From Paraburkholderia sp. NMBU_R16 (GTDB taxonomy: Bacteria > Pseudomonadota > Gammaproteobacteria > Burkholderiales > Burkholderiaceae), in the NCBI RefSeq assembly GCF_013282575.1, contig NZ_JAAAYE010000017.1, positions 47,162 to 111,161 on the forward strand: 64,000 nucleotides of DNA, given 5' to 3'. This document shows, piece after piece, positions 9,040 to 17,399 of the stretch. The notes under the pieces were generated by a model. It ran no database searches. It was not told where the DNA came from and saw nothing but the letters and a program-made list of their open reading frames with translations. The first letter of the stretch is position 1. Each line of letters begins with the position of its first letter. A program made the translations under genes and the position numbers.

Positions 9040-10493
9040 ACAGTCTTCGTTTTCGCGCGCTCGCTTGCGCCATGTCGGCCGTTGCGGCACAACTCGCGTG
9101 GGCGGGCCAGGTGCCGGGTTCCGCGTCGAGCCCCGATGTGCCGATCACCCATCGCGACCGGGTGTACGCCGCCGAGCAGTTCTCCAATACCGTGTCGATC
9201 GTGGACCCGGTCACCAATCGTTTCGTCGGCGCGATCCGGCTCGGGGATCCGGCGCCGAAGCACTTGTCCCCGCTTTATCGGGGCCAGGTACTGGTACACG
9301 GCATGGGATTTTCGCCCGATCATCGCACGCTCGCGGTCGTCTCGATCGGTTCGAATTCGGTCGCGTTCATCGATACGCAGACGAATGCCGTCAAACACAT
9401 CACTTATCTCGGCCGTTCGCCGCATGAGGCATTTTTCACGCCCGACGGCAGCGAGGTATGGGTGACGGTCCGGGGCGAAAACTATGTCGCCGTGCTCGAT
9501 GGAAAGACCTTCGAGGAGAAGACGAGGATTACAGTGCCGGCCGGCCCGGGAATGCAGATCTTCTCGCCCGATGGAAAGTACGGATACGTCTGCTCGTCGT
9601 TCAATCCGGAGACCGACGTGATCTCCGTCGCCGATCACAAGATCGTCGGCAAGGTGCGCCAGGCAAGCCCGTTCTGCCCGAACATCGCGGCGACGCCGGA
9701 TGGCACGCAAGTATGGTTCACACTGAAAGATATCGGCCAGACCCAGGTATTCGACGCGCGGCCGCCTTTCAAGATCCTAGCCACGCTCGACACGGGACCG
9801 ATCACCAACCATGTCAACATCGTTCGTCGCGGCGGCGAAATGTTCGCGTATGTCACGGTCGGGGGCTTGAATCAGGTGAAGGTGTTCCGCACCGATGATT
9901 TTTCGCTGGTGGCGACGATTCCCGTCGGTAATCTGCCGCATGGCCTCTGGCCGTCGGGCGACGGTAGCCGTCTCTATGTTGGCCTCGAAAATGCGGACGC
10001 ACTGGCTGTCATCGATACGGCGACCAACAAGGTCGTGGCGACAGTCCCGATCGGCCAGGCGCCCCAGGCGGTGGCCTACGTGCCTGAAGCGGTGCCACGC
10101 GGCGACGGCACGCAAAACACCGAGCCGCTCGGCGTTGCCGCTAGCGCGGCGCATCTCGAACTGGTACCGGTGCAAGGCGGCCCGGCTCGAACGACGGTCG
10201 CGCTCTTCGATCAAGGCCTGTTGCAGGTGCTCCAGGCTGCCGTGACCGGCCTCGAGCCGAAGCAGACCTATGTGCTCGGGCTGACCGAGCATGCGGACGG
10301 TACCGGTCGCATCGAGCCGCTCGCGACGTTCATGACGAACCCGGCGGGCTCCGCGATCGTCAACGCCGTCGGCCAGATTCGCGAGATCGTTGCCCCCGGT
10401 GCGAGCGCCCCCGGCGATGTGCGCCGCTACCTCGTCATCGCACCGAGCGTGTCCGGCAAGCCCGGCGCGCCCGTTCAGCGCCAGTCGCTTTGA
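9036..10493 (+). CDS. Periplasmic YncE-like beta-propeller protein
   Basis: The 485-residue product carries a signal peptide (MNSLRFRALACAMSAVAAQLAWA) and about seven repeats of the YVTN/YncE type (for example YAAEQFSNTVSIVDPVTNRFVGAI, VAVLDGKTFEEKTRITVPAGPG, LAVIDTATNKVVATVPIGQAPQAV). A C-terminal domain of about 120 residues (from RTTVALFDQGLLQVLQAAV) is not part of the propeller. Coupled to the DUF305 gene by an ATGA overlap and divergent from an ECF pair, it is probably part of an envelope stress or metal-binding response. Function is inferred only from fold. Confidence 0.85.
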   Translation: MNSLRFRALACAMSAVAAQLAWAGQVPGSASSPDVPITHRDRVYAAEQFSNTVSIVDPVTNRFVGAIRLGDPAPKHLSPLYRGQVLVHGMGFSPDHRTLAVVSIGSNSVAFIDTQTNAVKHITYLGRSPHEAFFTPDGSEVWVTVRGENYVAVLDGKTFEEKTRITVPAGPGMQIFSPDGKYGYVCSSFNPETDVISVADHKIVGKVRQASPFCPNIAATPDGTQVWFTLKDIGQTQVFDARPPFKILATLDTGPITNHVNIVRRGGEMFAYVTVGGLNQVKVFRTDDFSLVATIPVGNLPHGLWPSGDGSRLYVGLENADALAVIDTATNKVVATVPIGQAPQAVAYVPEAVPRGDGTQNTEPLGVAASAAHLELVPVQGGPARTTVALFDQGLLQVLQAAVTGLEPKQTYVLGLTEHADGTGRIEPLATFMTNPAGSAIVNAVGQIREIVAPGASAPGDVRRYLVIAPSVSGKPGAPVQRQSL

Positions 10494-10696
10494 TGGCCGC
10501 ACGGCCGCGCCGCGCTCGCGCACCGCATCGAGAGAATCAGGCAAGAATCCGAGACGATCGGGTATCGAGGCCGTGCGGCATCGGGATCATACTTTGCGCG
10601 CCGCGGCTTGTGCGTATGCGTCCTGCCTCCGCCGGGCGGGCGAGACGAGCAGCGCGGCGATGTCATGAACGAAGCGTGTATGGAGGGAATGGGGTC

Positions 10697-11740
10697 ATGC
10701 GTTACGCAAAGTTTGGTTCCACAGGTCTATTCGTATCCGAGCTGTGTCTGGGCACGATGACGTTCGGCGGTACGAGCGGCATCTGGGGGCAGATCGGGCA
10801 GTTGCAGCAGGCCGAAGCGGAGAAGCTGATCGGCCGCGCGATCGATGCGGGCATCAACTTCATCGATACCGCGAATGTCTATTCCGATGGCGTATCGGAG
10901 TCGATGACGGGCACGGCGCTGAAGAATCTCGATACGCCGCGCGAGAACGTCATCGTCGCAACGAAGGTGTTCGGCGAGACGGGCACCAAAAGCATCAATT
11001 CGCGCGGATTGTCACGCCATCACATCATGGATGCCGTCAAAGCGAGCCTGCGCCGTTTGCAGACCGATTACATCGATCTTTACCAGGTGCACGGGTTCGA
11101 TCCCGCGACACCGATCGAGGAAACGGTGCGGGCGCTCGATAACCTCGTGCAGCAGGGATACGTGCGCTACGTCGGCGTTTCGAACTGGGCGGCCTGGCAG
11201 ATCGTCAAAGCATTGGGGGTGGCGGAGCGCCTCGGTCTTGCCCGTTTCGAATCGCTGCAGGCGTACTACACGATCGCGGGGCGAGATCTGGAACGCGAGA
11301 TCGTGCCGATGCTGGCGAGCGAAGGCCTCGGCCTCATGGTCTGGAGCCCGCTCGCGGGCGGGTTCTTGAGCGGCAAGTACGGTCGTCACACGAAGGCCGA
11401 AGAAGGCAGCCGGCGCACGACTTTCGACTTCCCCCCGGTGCAGCTCGAGCGCGGCTATGACTGCATCGAGGCAATGCGCGGCATCGCGGAAACAAAGGGC
11501 GTATCCGTCGCGCAGATCGCGCTCGCGTGGCTCTTGCATCAAAAAGCGGTGACCAGCGTCATCGTGGGCGCGAAGCGTGTCGATCAGCTCGATGACAATA
11601 TCGCCGCCACCTCGGTCGCACTCAGTGCCGAAGAGCTGGCCGTCCTCGATAAGGTCAGTGCACTGCCCGCCGAGTATCCGGGCTGGATGCTGGCGCGTCA
11701 GGGCGAGGTGCGACGCAAGCAATTGAGCGAGTCGCGCTGA
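10697..11740 (+). CDS. Aldo/keto reductase
   Basis: The 347-residue protein is an NADPH-dependent oxidoreductase of the aldo/keto reductase family. The four catalytic residues are visible in order: Asp in FIDTAN, Tyr in VYSDG, Lys in VATKVFG and His in YQVHGFD; the cofactor segment is SVIVGAKRVDQLDDN. The ATG at 10697 follows GGAGGGAATGGGG and gives the conserved MRYAKFGSTGLFVSELCLGTM start. Substrate is unknown. It stands alone, 200 nt after the propeller gene. Confidence 0.93.
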   Translation: MRYAKFGSTGLFVSELCLGTMTFGGTSGIWGQIGQLQQAEAEKLIGRAIDAGINFIDTANVYSDGVSESMTGTALKNLDTPRENVIVATKVFGETGTKSINSRGLSRHHIMDAVKASLRRLQTDYIDLYQVHGFDPATPIEETVRALDNLVQQGYVRYVGVSNWAAWQIVKALGVAERLGLARFESLQAYYTIAGRDLEREIVPMLASEGLGLMVWSPLAGGFLSGKYGRHTKAEEGSRRTTFDFPPVQLERGYDCIEAMRGIAETKGVSVAQIALAWLLHQKAVTSVIVGAKRVDQLDDNIAATSVALSAEELAVLDKVSALPAEYPGWMLARQGEVRRKQLSESR

Positions 11741-11803
11741 GCCAAGCGCCTGCCGTCGCATCGTCTGTGCCGCGCGCCGCGCAACGTCCGTGAGCGCGCG
11801 GCA

Positions 11804-12808
11804 TCAGACGATCTTCGGATCGCCCCCGCCGAGCGGCGTATCGGGGAATGGCGAGGTGGCCGCCTCGACCGGCAGCGGCGACACGGGAAGCCCCGCATTG
11901 CGCCACGCATCGAGACCGCCCCGCAACGGCAACACGTCGACGAAGCCCGCATCGATCAACCGCTTGGCCATCCATGCCGCTGTCACCTCGTTCGGGCACG
12001 AGCAATAGATCACGAGCTTCTGATTGGGGCGGTGCGCGGCGATGATGGCATCGAGCTCGCGTTCGTCGGCAAAACGGGCACCCGGAATGACGAATGGATC
12101 GAGCCTGCGCGTCTCATCCGAACGGACATCGAAGATCGTCGGCGCCGCGCCGGACTCCATCAGCGCATGCAGCGTATCGACATCGATGCGTGCCGATTCG
12201 AGTGCGCGCAGCAATGCCCGGCGGCGTGCCCATCGCCAGAGCGCGTAGAGCGAAAGGAAAGCGACGGCGAAGAGCGCACTGGCACGCCCGAACCGACCCG
12301 CGGCCACGAGCAGATAGTCGATCTGCGGCGACAGCGCCACACCGAGTGCGAGCCCTATGCCGGCCCAAAGCGCGGCGCCTACGCCATCGTGCGCGACGAA
12401 CGTGCGATACGACGTGCCCATCGCCCCAGCCATCGGCACGGACACGAGCGAGAGGCCCGGTATCAGTTTCGCAACTGTCAGCACACGTACGCCCCATCGC
12501 CCGAAGAAGCGTTCCGTTTTGCGTACGCAGGTGTCACGCGAAAGCGACAGTCTGCATATCGTCTTCAGTGTCGTGCCCCCGTAGATGCGGCCCGCATAGA
12601 ACCACAGACTGTCGCCGATCAGCGTCGCGCAGACGGCGAGCACGAGCACGGGGCCGAGCGCGATACCGAGCGAGCCGGGATGCATGGCGGCCAATGCGCC
12701 GAACAGGACAAGCGTCGGCATGGCCGGTACCGGTAGTCCGAGTGCCGCGGCCAGCGCGTTGATGAATACGAGCATGGGACCATAGCGCGCGACGAGATCG
12801 TGGAGCAT
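11804..12808 (-). CDS. DedA-family membrane protein fused to a rhodanese domain
   Basis: The first about 200 residues are a DedA/SNARE-associated (VTT) membrane domain, with GLPVPAMPTLVLFGAL, SLWFYAGRIYG and the RFFGRWGVRVLTVAKLIPGLSLVSVPMAGAMG block. A rhodanese-like domain follows (about 215-315: TIFDVRSDETRRLDPFVIPGA, then LVIYCSCPNEVTAAWMAKRL). The rhodanese active-site loop has Cys in CSCPNE, so sulfur transfer is possible. DedA proteins act in lipid flipping and membrane homeostasis. The fusion implies a link between a membrane substrate and sulfur or redox chemistry, not demonstrated. Confidence 0.9.
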   Translation of the reverse strand: MLHDLVARYGPMLVFINALAAALGLPVPAMPTLVLFGALAAMHPGSLGIALGPVLVLAVCATLIGDSLWFYAGRIYGGTTLKTICRLSLSRDTCVRKTERFFGRWGVRVLTVAKLIPGLSLVSVPMAGAMGTSYRTFVAHDGVGAALWAGIGLALGVALSPQIDYLLVAAGRFGRASALFAVAFLSLYALWRWARRRALLRALESARIDVDTLHALMESGAAPTIFDVRSDETRRLDPFVIPGARFADERELDAIIAAHRPNQKLVIYCSCPNEVTAAWMAKRLIDAGFVDVLPLRGGLDAWRNAGLPVSPLPVEAATSPFPDTPLGGGDPKIV

Positions 12809-12911
12809 CGGGAGTTGTCCGGAGCGAAGGCGTCGGCCGGCGGCCGCACCCGCGAATTATGCCGCGAGTGCCGTGTCCGCGCTTTCAAAACACTATTGCG
12901 CGTATGCAACG

Positions 12912-12939
12912 AAAAAGCGCCCAGCCAAAGAGGCCAGGC
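12912..12939 (-). terminator. Intrinsic terminator downstream of the DUF4148 gene
   Basis: On the reverse strand GCCTGGCC and GGCTGGGC form an 8-bp stem (two central G-U pairs) around a TCTTT loop, followed by GCTTTTTCG. It is 151 nt beyond the DUF4148 stop codon and points in the same direction. Confidence 0.65.
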
Positions 12940-12982
12940 GAAACCGCCGGATGTACGGCGGCGGAGGTACCGATGGCAAACA

Positions 12983-13018
12983 CCGGCCCGATCGCCGTTT
13001 CATCGACGATCGGGCCGG
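12983..13018. repeat. Perfect 12-bp inverted repeat in the DUF4148 3' region
   Basis: CCGGCCCGATCG (12983-12994) pairs perfectly with CGATCGGGCCGG (13007-13018) across a 12-nt loop. It lies between the DUF4148 stop and the terminator at 12912-12939. There is no T-run after it on either strand, so it is more likely an mRNA-stabilising hairpin or part of a 3' UTR RNA than the terminator itself. Confidence 0.6.
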
Positions 13019-13089
13019 CGCCGATCAGTAGGGCCGAACGATTTGGGGCGCTGCCTTCGCAACGGCGGCCGGGCGCCCGATCGATGGTA

Positions 13090-13401
13090 TTAGCGACCGA
13101 AATAGACAGCGTTGAATGCCGGGCCGACTGCGCGGCTGCCCGATGTCGACGAACCTGCTACGGTGCCGCCATACGACGTCGCAACGTTGCCGTCTTGCTG
13201 GGCAATGCGGGCTTCGGTGGCTTGCACGTTATCGGGGTAGTACGGATCCTTGCCGAATGCCGTGTGCGGGTTGGCCTGCACGAACTGCGCGAGTTCCGCC
13301 TTGACTTGAGCGCGGGACACCGGAGCGTCCGATTGAGCGAAAGAAAGGGCCGGCGCGGCGATGAGCGTGGCGATGACTGCTGCTTGAATGAGCGATTTCA
13401 T
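13090..13401 (-). CDS. Exported DUF4148 protein
   Basis: The 103-residue product has a signal peptide (MKSLIQAAVIATLIAAPALSFAQ) and the DUF4148 core VSRAQVKAELAQFVQANPHTAFGKDPYYPDNVQATEARIA (residues about 28-68). This small periplasmic family is largely confined to Burkholderiales and has many paralogues per genome; its function is unknown. The 194-nt gap up to the creatininase gene is comparatively AT-rich (TAGCTAGCTAAACGCTAAG) and presumably holds both promoters. Confidence 0.9.
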   Translation of the reverse strand: MKSLIQAAVIATLIAAPALSFAQSDAPVSRAQVKAELAQFVQANPHTAFGKDPYYPDNVQATEARIAQQDGNVATSYGGTVAGSSTSGSRAVGPAFNAVYFGR

Positions 13402-13595
13402 GATAAGTAACCTCCGATTTGATTGTCCTATCGGTTATTGCCGATGCAACTGCTTGAACCGATGACTGCAGTCTAGCTAGCTAAACGCTAAGGGTTAACT
13501 CCTATTTGGAGAAATCACCGTTACGTATTTGGCGATAATCGCGGCTACGTTTGCCGACAGTTGTTCAAAACGGACTTTCACACGAGGCTTGCGCC

Positions 13596-14408
13596 ATGCA
13601 TCGTTTGTTACAAAACGCTTTCGTTTTCGCGGCAATCCTTTTTGCAACGCAAGCGGCACAGGCGCAAACGCCGGATACCGTGCAGATCGAAGATCTCACC
13701 TGGACGGAGTTGCGCGATGCCGTGAAAGCCGGCAAGACGACCGCGATCGTTCCGATCGGCGGCACCGAGCAAAGTGGGCCGTATGTTGCGCTCGGCAAGC
13801 ACAACGCGCGTGTGAAGGTGCTTGCCGCGCGAATCGCGCAGACGCTCGGCAACGCGCTCGTGGCGCCGGTCATTGCCTATGTGCCCGAGGGAAGCTACGC
13901 ACCCCCCACATCCCATATGCGCTTTGCAGGCACGATCACGGTGCCGGACGACGTGTTCGAGAAAACGCTCGAATCCGCAGCGAACAGCTTACGGATTCAT
14001 GGCTTCAAGAACGTCGTATTCCTCGGCGATCATGGCGGATATCAGAACGACATCAAACAGGCGGTGGTGAGCCTCAACCGCCGTTGGGGCGGCAGCGCGC
14101 ACGCGATGGTGCCACCGGAGTACTACGGCACGAGTTCGGATGGCTACGCGCAAATTCTTCGCCGACATGGCTATCGCGACGATGAGATCGGCACGCATGC
14201 CGGGCTTGCCGACACGGCGCTGTTGCTGGCCGTCGCACCGCAGATGGTCCGCACCGACGAGCTGCGCCGTGCGGCCAAACCGGGGCCGTCGGACGGCGTA
14301 TATGGAGGCGACCCGCGGCGTGCGAGCGCGGAGCTCGGGCGGCTCGGCACCGATGCAATCGTCGCACGTACTGTCGAAGCCATCAAAAAGGCGACGGGCA
14401 AGCAGTAG
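13596..14408 (+). CDS. Exported creatininase-family amidohydrolase
   Basis: This 270-residue protein belongs to the creatininase family of metal-dependent amidohydrolases: TAIVPIGGTEQSGPYVALGKHN supplies the Glu and His ligand region, and VVFLGDHGGYQNDI matches the conserved GNHGG-type loop. Unlike cytoplasmic creatininase or MftE it begins with a signal peptide (MHRLLQNAFVFAAILFATQAAQAQ), so it acts outside the inner membrane. The ATG at 13596 opens the signal peptide. A secreted propeller gene follows on the same strand; the substrate is unknown. Confidence 0.88.
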   Translation: MHRLLQNAFVFAAILFATQAAQAQTPDTVQIEDLTWTELRDAVKAGKTTAIVPIGGTEQSGPYVALGKHNARVKVLAARIAQTLGNALVAPVIAYVPEGSYAPPTSHMRFAGTITVPDDVFEKTLESAANSLRIHGFKNVVFLGDHGGYQNDIKQAVVSLNRRWGGSAHAMVPPEYYGTSSDGYAQILRRHGYRDDEIGTHAGLADTALLLAVAPQMVRTDELRRAAKPGPSDGVYGGDPRRASAELGRLGTDAIVARTVEAIKKATGKQ

Positions 14409-14542
14409 CGACATTACGCCGGCTTGCGTTTTTGCCCGCTTCGGGGTTTGCTTGGTCTTGATTCTCGGGTTTTTCGATTCGGTTTTTCGGTTTTGCGATC
14501 GCTTCGCTTTTCCACATTCGACATTCGACAACGGACCTCCCT

Positions 14543-15742
14543 ATGCGCCAGAACCTTGATGCCCGCGTTATCTTGCTGTCAGTCCGCGCTTCGATCGGCG
14601 CCGCATGTGTCGTTTTGGCGAGCTTGTCGAGCGGCGCATCGGCGTTCGCCGCAAGCGCCCAGCCGGCGGTGACGACCGTGCCTGGCATGCCGCCGGTCAT
14701 CGATTCGCGCAACCTTTACAGCGAAGCGGGCAGCGGACACCTGAGCAAAGCGGTTGCCGGCGCATTGCCGCGCGTGTATGTGCCGAACCTGCGTTCGGAC
14801 GACGTCTATGTGATCGATCCGGCCACCTTCAAGGTCGTCGATAAATTCAAGGTAGGCCGCAGTCCTCAGCACATCGTGCCGTCATGGGATCTGCAAACGC
14901 TCTGGGTGACGAATAACGCCGAGGAGCGGACCGATGGAACGTTGACGTCGATCGATCCGAAGACCGGCAAGCCCGGCGCGGCCATCGCGGTGGACGATCC
15001 TTACAACATGTACTTCACACCCGATGGCAAGGAAGCGATCGTCGTCGCGGAGGCCCATGCGCGGCTCGACTTTCGCGACCCTCATACGATGGCGCTGCGT
15101 TCGAGCCTCGATGTTCCGCAATGCAAGGGCATCAATCATGCGGATTTTTCGATCGACGGCAAATACGCGCTGTTCACCTGCGAGTTCGGCCATGGGCTGG
15201 CCAAAATCGATATGACGAGCCGGAAAGTCCTCGGCTATATCACGTTCGGAAAGAAGAGCATGCCGCAGGACGTGCGCGTCGCGCCCGATGGAAAGGTGTT
15301 TTATGTGGCCGACATGATGGCGGATGGCGTGCATGTCGTCGATGGCGACAACTTCAAGGAGCTTGAGTTCATCGCCACGGGGGTCGGTACGCACGGCCTG
15401 TACCCGAGCCGGGACGGCACGAAGCTCTACGTCGCCAATCGCGGCTCGAGCCATGTCCATGGCATGAAGCATGGTAAGGGTAGCGTGTCGGTCATCGATT
15501 TCGCTACGCGCAAGGTGGTGGCGACCTGGCCGATTCCAGGCGGCGGCAGCCCCGATATGGGCAACGTCAGTGTGGATGGCAAGACGCTATGGCTGTCCGG
15601 CCGCTTCGACGATGTTACCTATGCGATCGACACGGCGACAGGCGCGGTGCGCTCGATCGCTGTCGGCATGGAGCCACATGGGCTCACGGTATGGCCGCAG
15701 CCCGGGCGTTATTCGCTCGGGCATACGGGAAACATGCGCTGA
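14543..15742 (+). CDS. Periplasmic YncE-like beta-propeller protein
   Basis: The 399-residue protein has an N-terminal export signal (VVLASLSSGASAFAAS) and propeller repeats such as YVPNLRSDDVYVIDPATFKVVDKFKVGRSPQHI, LTSIDPKTGKPGAAIAVDDP and VSVIDFATRKVVATWPIPG. It is a second, shorter propeller unlike the one at 9036 in having a His-rich insert (GSSHVHGMKHGKGS). It follows the exported creatininase-like gene by 134 nt, so co-transcription is likely. Biochemical role unknown. Confidence 0.85.
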   Translation: MRQNLDARVILLSVRASIGAACVVLASLSSGASAFAASAQPAVTTVPGMPPVIDSRNLYSEAGSGHLSKAVAGALPRVYVPNLRSDDVYVIDPATFKVVDKFKVGRSPQHIVPSWDLQTLWVTNNAEERTDGTLTSIDPKTGKPGAAIAVDDPYNMYFTPDGKEAIVVAEAHARLDFRDPHTMALRSSLDVPQCKGINHADFSIDGKYALFTCEFGHGLAKIDMTSRKVLGYITFGKKSMPQDVRVAPDGKVFYVADMMADGVHVVDGDNFKELEFIATGVGTHGLYPSRDGTKLYVANRGSSHVHGMKHGKGSVSVIDFATRKVVATWPIPGGGSPDMGNVSVDGKTLWLSGRFDDVTYAIDTATGAVRSIAVGMEPHGLTVWPQPGRYSLGHTGNMR

Positions 15743-15755
15743 GCCGCATGCGGGT

Positions 15756-16163
15756 TCAACCGCGTTGCGGCGCGGGCCGCAACGCGTGGGCGCCGTCGCC
15801 GAGCAAGAACAGCGCGATGAGCGCGACTGCCCAGAAGGCGGGGTATTCCCATCCACCGCCCTTGTTCGTGAAGAGCCACCCGTTCGCGCCGTGCACCATG
15901 ACGATGGTGCCGAGCATTTCGATGGCGAGCGGGATCGCCACCCACGAAGCATAGATACCGAAGATCAGTGCGATGCCGCCGACGAGCTCGAGGACGATCG
16001 TCAGATAGGCGGCAATGGCGGGTAATCCGAGCGAGCCGAAAAAGCCGACGAAGCCGGGAATCGAGAATACGAAAAACTTCAGGCCGACGTGGGCCAAGAA
16101 GAGGATGCCGAGGCTGACTCGTAACAGCAGCGCGGCGTAAGGGGCGGTTCTCGAATTGATCAT
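15756..16163 (-). CDS. DoxX-family membrane protein
   Basis: The 135-residue product has four membrane helices and the DoxX pattern (LRVSLGILFLAHVGLKFF, LELVGGIALIFGIYASW, HGANGWLFTNKGGGWEYP). DoxX proteins are small quinone- or stress-related inner-membrane proteins of uncertain activity. The ATG at 16163 fits the family; the open frame upstream to 16235 lacks a suitable start. It is divergent from a LysR regulator, which probably controls it. Confidence 0.9.
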   Translation of the reverse strand: MINSRTAPYAALLLRVSLGILFLAHVGLKFFVFSIPGFVGFFGSLGLPAIAAYLTIVLELVGGIALIFGIYASWVAIPLAIEMLGTIVMVHGANGWLFTNKGGGWEYPAFWAVALIALFLLGDGAHALRPAPQRG

Positions 16164-16292
16164 GGCGGTGGCCGGAAGTGAAGCGATAAGAGGGAGTGCA
16201 CCGGAGGCACGCTCGTCCAACGGCATTCGGAGCATTCCGGTTGCGACCTGTGGCGAACGATACGGTGGAGCGGCGCGCGAATCAACTCGGCT

Positions 16293-16308
16293 ATGATTGA
16301 TCCATCAT
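16293..16308. promoter_or_regulatory. Inverted repeat between doxX and the LysR gene
   Basis: ATGAT-N6-ATCAT lies 22 nt before the LysR start in the divergent 166-nt region. LysR sites are often imperfect palindromes in this position. It is a candidate operator only. Confidence 0.35.
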
Positions 16309-16329
16309 TTACTGCTGGTTGACGATCGG

Positions 16330-17223
16330 ATGGATACATTGACGAGCATGCAGGTCTTCCGTCTGGCCGTCGAGCTCAAGAGCTTTGCCGCGGCGGCGCG
16401 ACAGCTCGACATGTCGCCGGCGATGGCGAGCAAACACGTGATGCATCTGGAGCGGCGCCTCGGCGCATTGCTGCTCAACCGGACGAGTCGCCGCCTGAGC
16501 CTGACCGAAGCAGGCACCGTCTATTTCGATCACGCGCGGCAAATGCTCGACGATCTGGAGGATGTCGAGGCGAGCGTCGCTCAATCGACAGCCGCGCCGC
16601 GCGGCACACTTCGGCTCAGTGCGCCGGTATGGATGGCCAACCCGGATTTCATCGGCGTGCTGAACGATTACCGCGCCCGTTATCCGGAAGTCAGGCTCGA
16701 CGTCGACCTGTCGGGACGATTCGTCAATCTGGTCGAAGAGCGGATCGACCTGGCGTTGCGTGTCACGAACCCGATGGCGCTCGGGCAGTCGCTGATCGCG
16801 CGGCCGATCGCCCCCGTGGCGTTTTACATCGTAGGCGCTCCCGCGTATCTGAACCGTGCGGGGCGGCCGACGCGTGCGGCCGATCTCGGCACGCACGCCA
16901 TGCTTTCCTATTCGTTGATGCCGGACGTCAACCGGCTCGACATCGAAGGGCCCGATGGCCGCGAAACAGTCAAGGTGGACCCGGTACTTCAGAGCAACGA
17001 TGAATCGCTGATGCGCCTCGCGGCACTTGAAGGCATGGGCCTCGCATTATTGCCGAACGCTCTCGTCTCACGGGATATCCAGTCGGGACGGCTCGAGGCC
17101 GTGTTACCTGGATATCGCGTCTTCGATTCGCAGCTCTACGGCGTTTATCAGAACCGCAAATACCTCTCGCCGAAGGTGAGGACGTTCCTCGACTTCATCT
17201 CGGGGGATGCGCGCGTGCGGTAA
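16330..17223 (+). CDS. LysR-family regulator
   Basis: The 297-residue protein has the LysR winged helix (MDTLTSMQVFRLAVELKSFAAAARQLDMSPAMASKHVMHLERRLG) and a full substrate-binding domain (GTLRLSAPVWMANPDFIGVLNDY ... YGVYQNRKYLSPKVRTFLDF), of the group often annotated as CrgA/DsdC-like. The ATG at 16330 was preferred over a TTG at 16297. It is divergent from doxX and probably regulates it; the effector is unknown. Confidence 0.93.
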   Translation: MDTLTSMQVFRLAVELKSFAAAARQLDMSPAMASKHVMHLERRLGALLLNRTSRRLSLTEAGTVYFDHARQMLDDLEDVEASVAQSTAAPRGTLRLSAPVWMANPDFIGVLNDYRARYPEVRLDVDLSGRFVNLVEERIDLALRVTNPMALGQSLIARPIAPVAFYIVGAPAYLNRAGRPTRAADLGTHAMLSYSLMPDVNRLDIEGPDGRETVKVDPVLQSNDESLMRLAALEGMGLALLPNALVSRDIQSGRLEAVLPGYRVFDSQLYGVYQNRKYLSPKVRTFLDFISGDARVR

Positions 17224-17399
17224 GTGCATTCACCGCGAGGCTCTTCCGTGTTTCATCGGAGGCGGCGCAAGCAGTTTCGTCGAACAGCTATCGCCGCTAT
17301 CGAGAATCGCCTATGCTGAGTCCGAATATATCGATGACTTTAGTGACTACGCGGTAGGCCATCGATCGATAAAACGAAAAACACCGATTGGGGGCCGTC

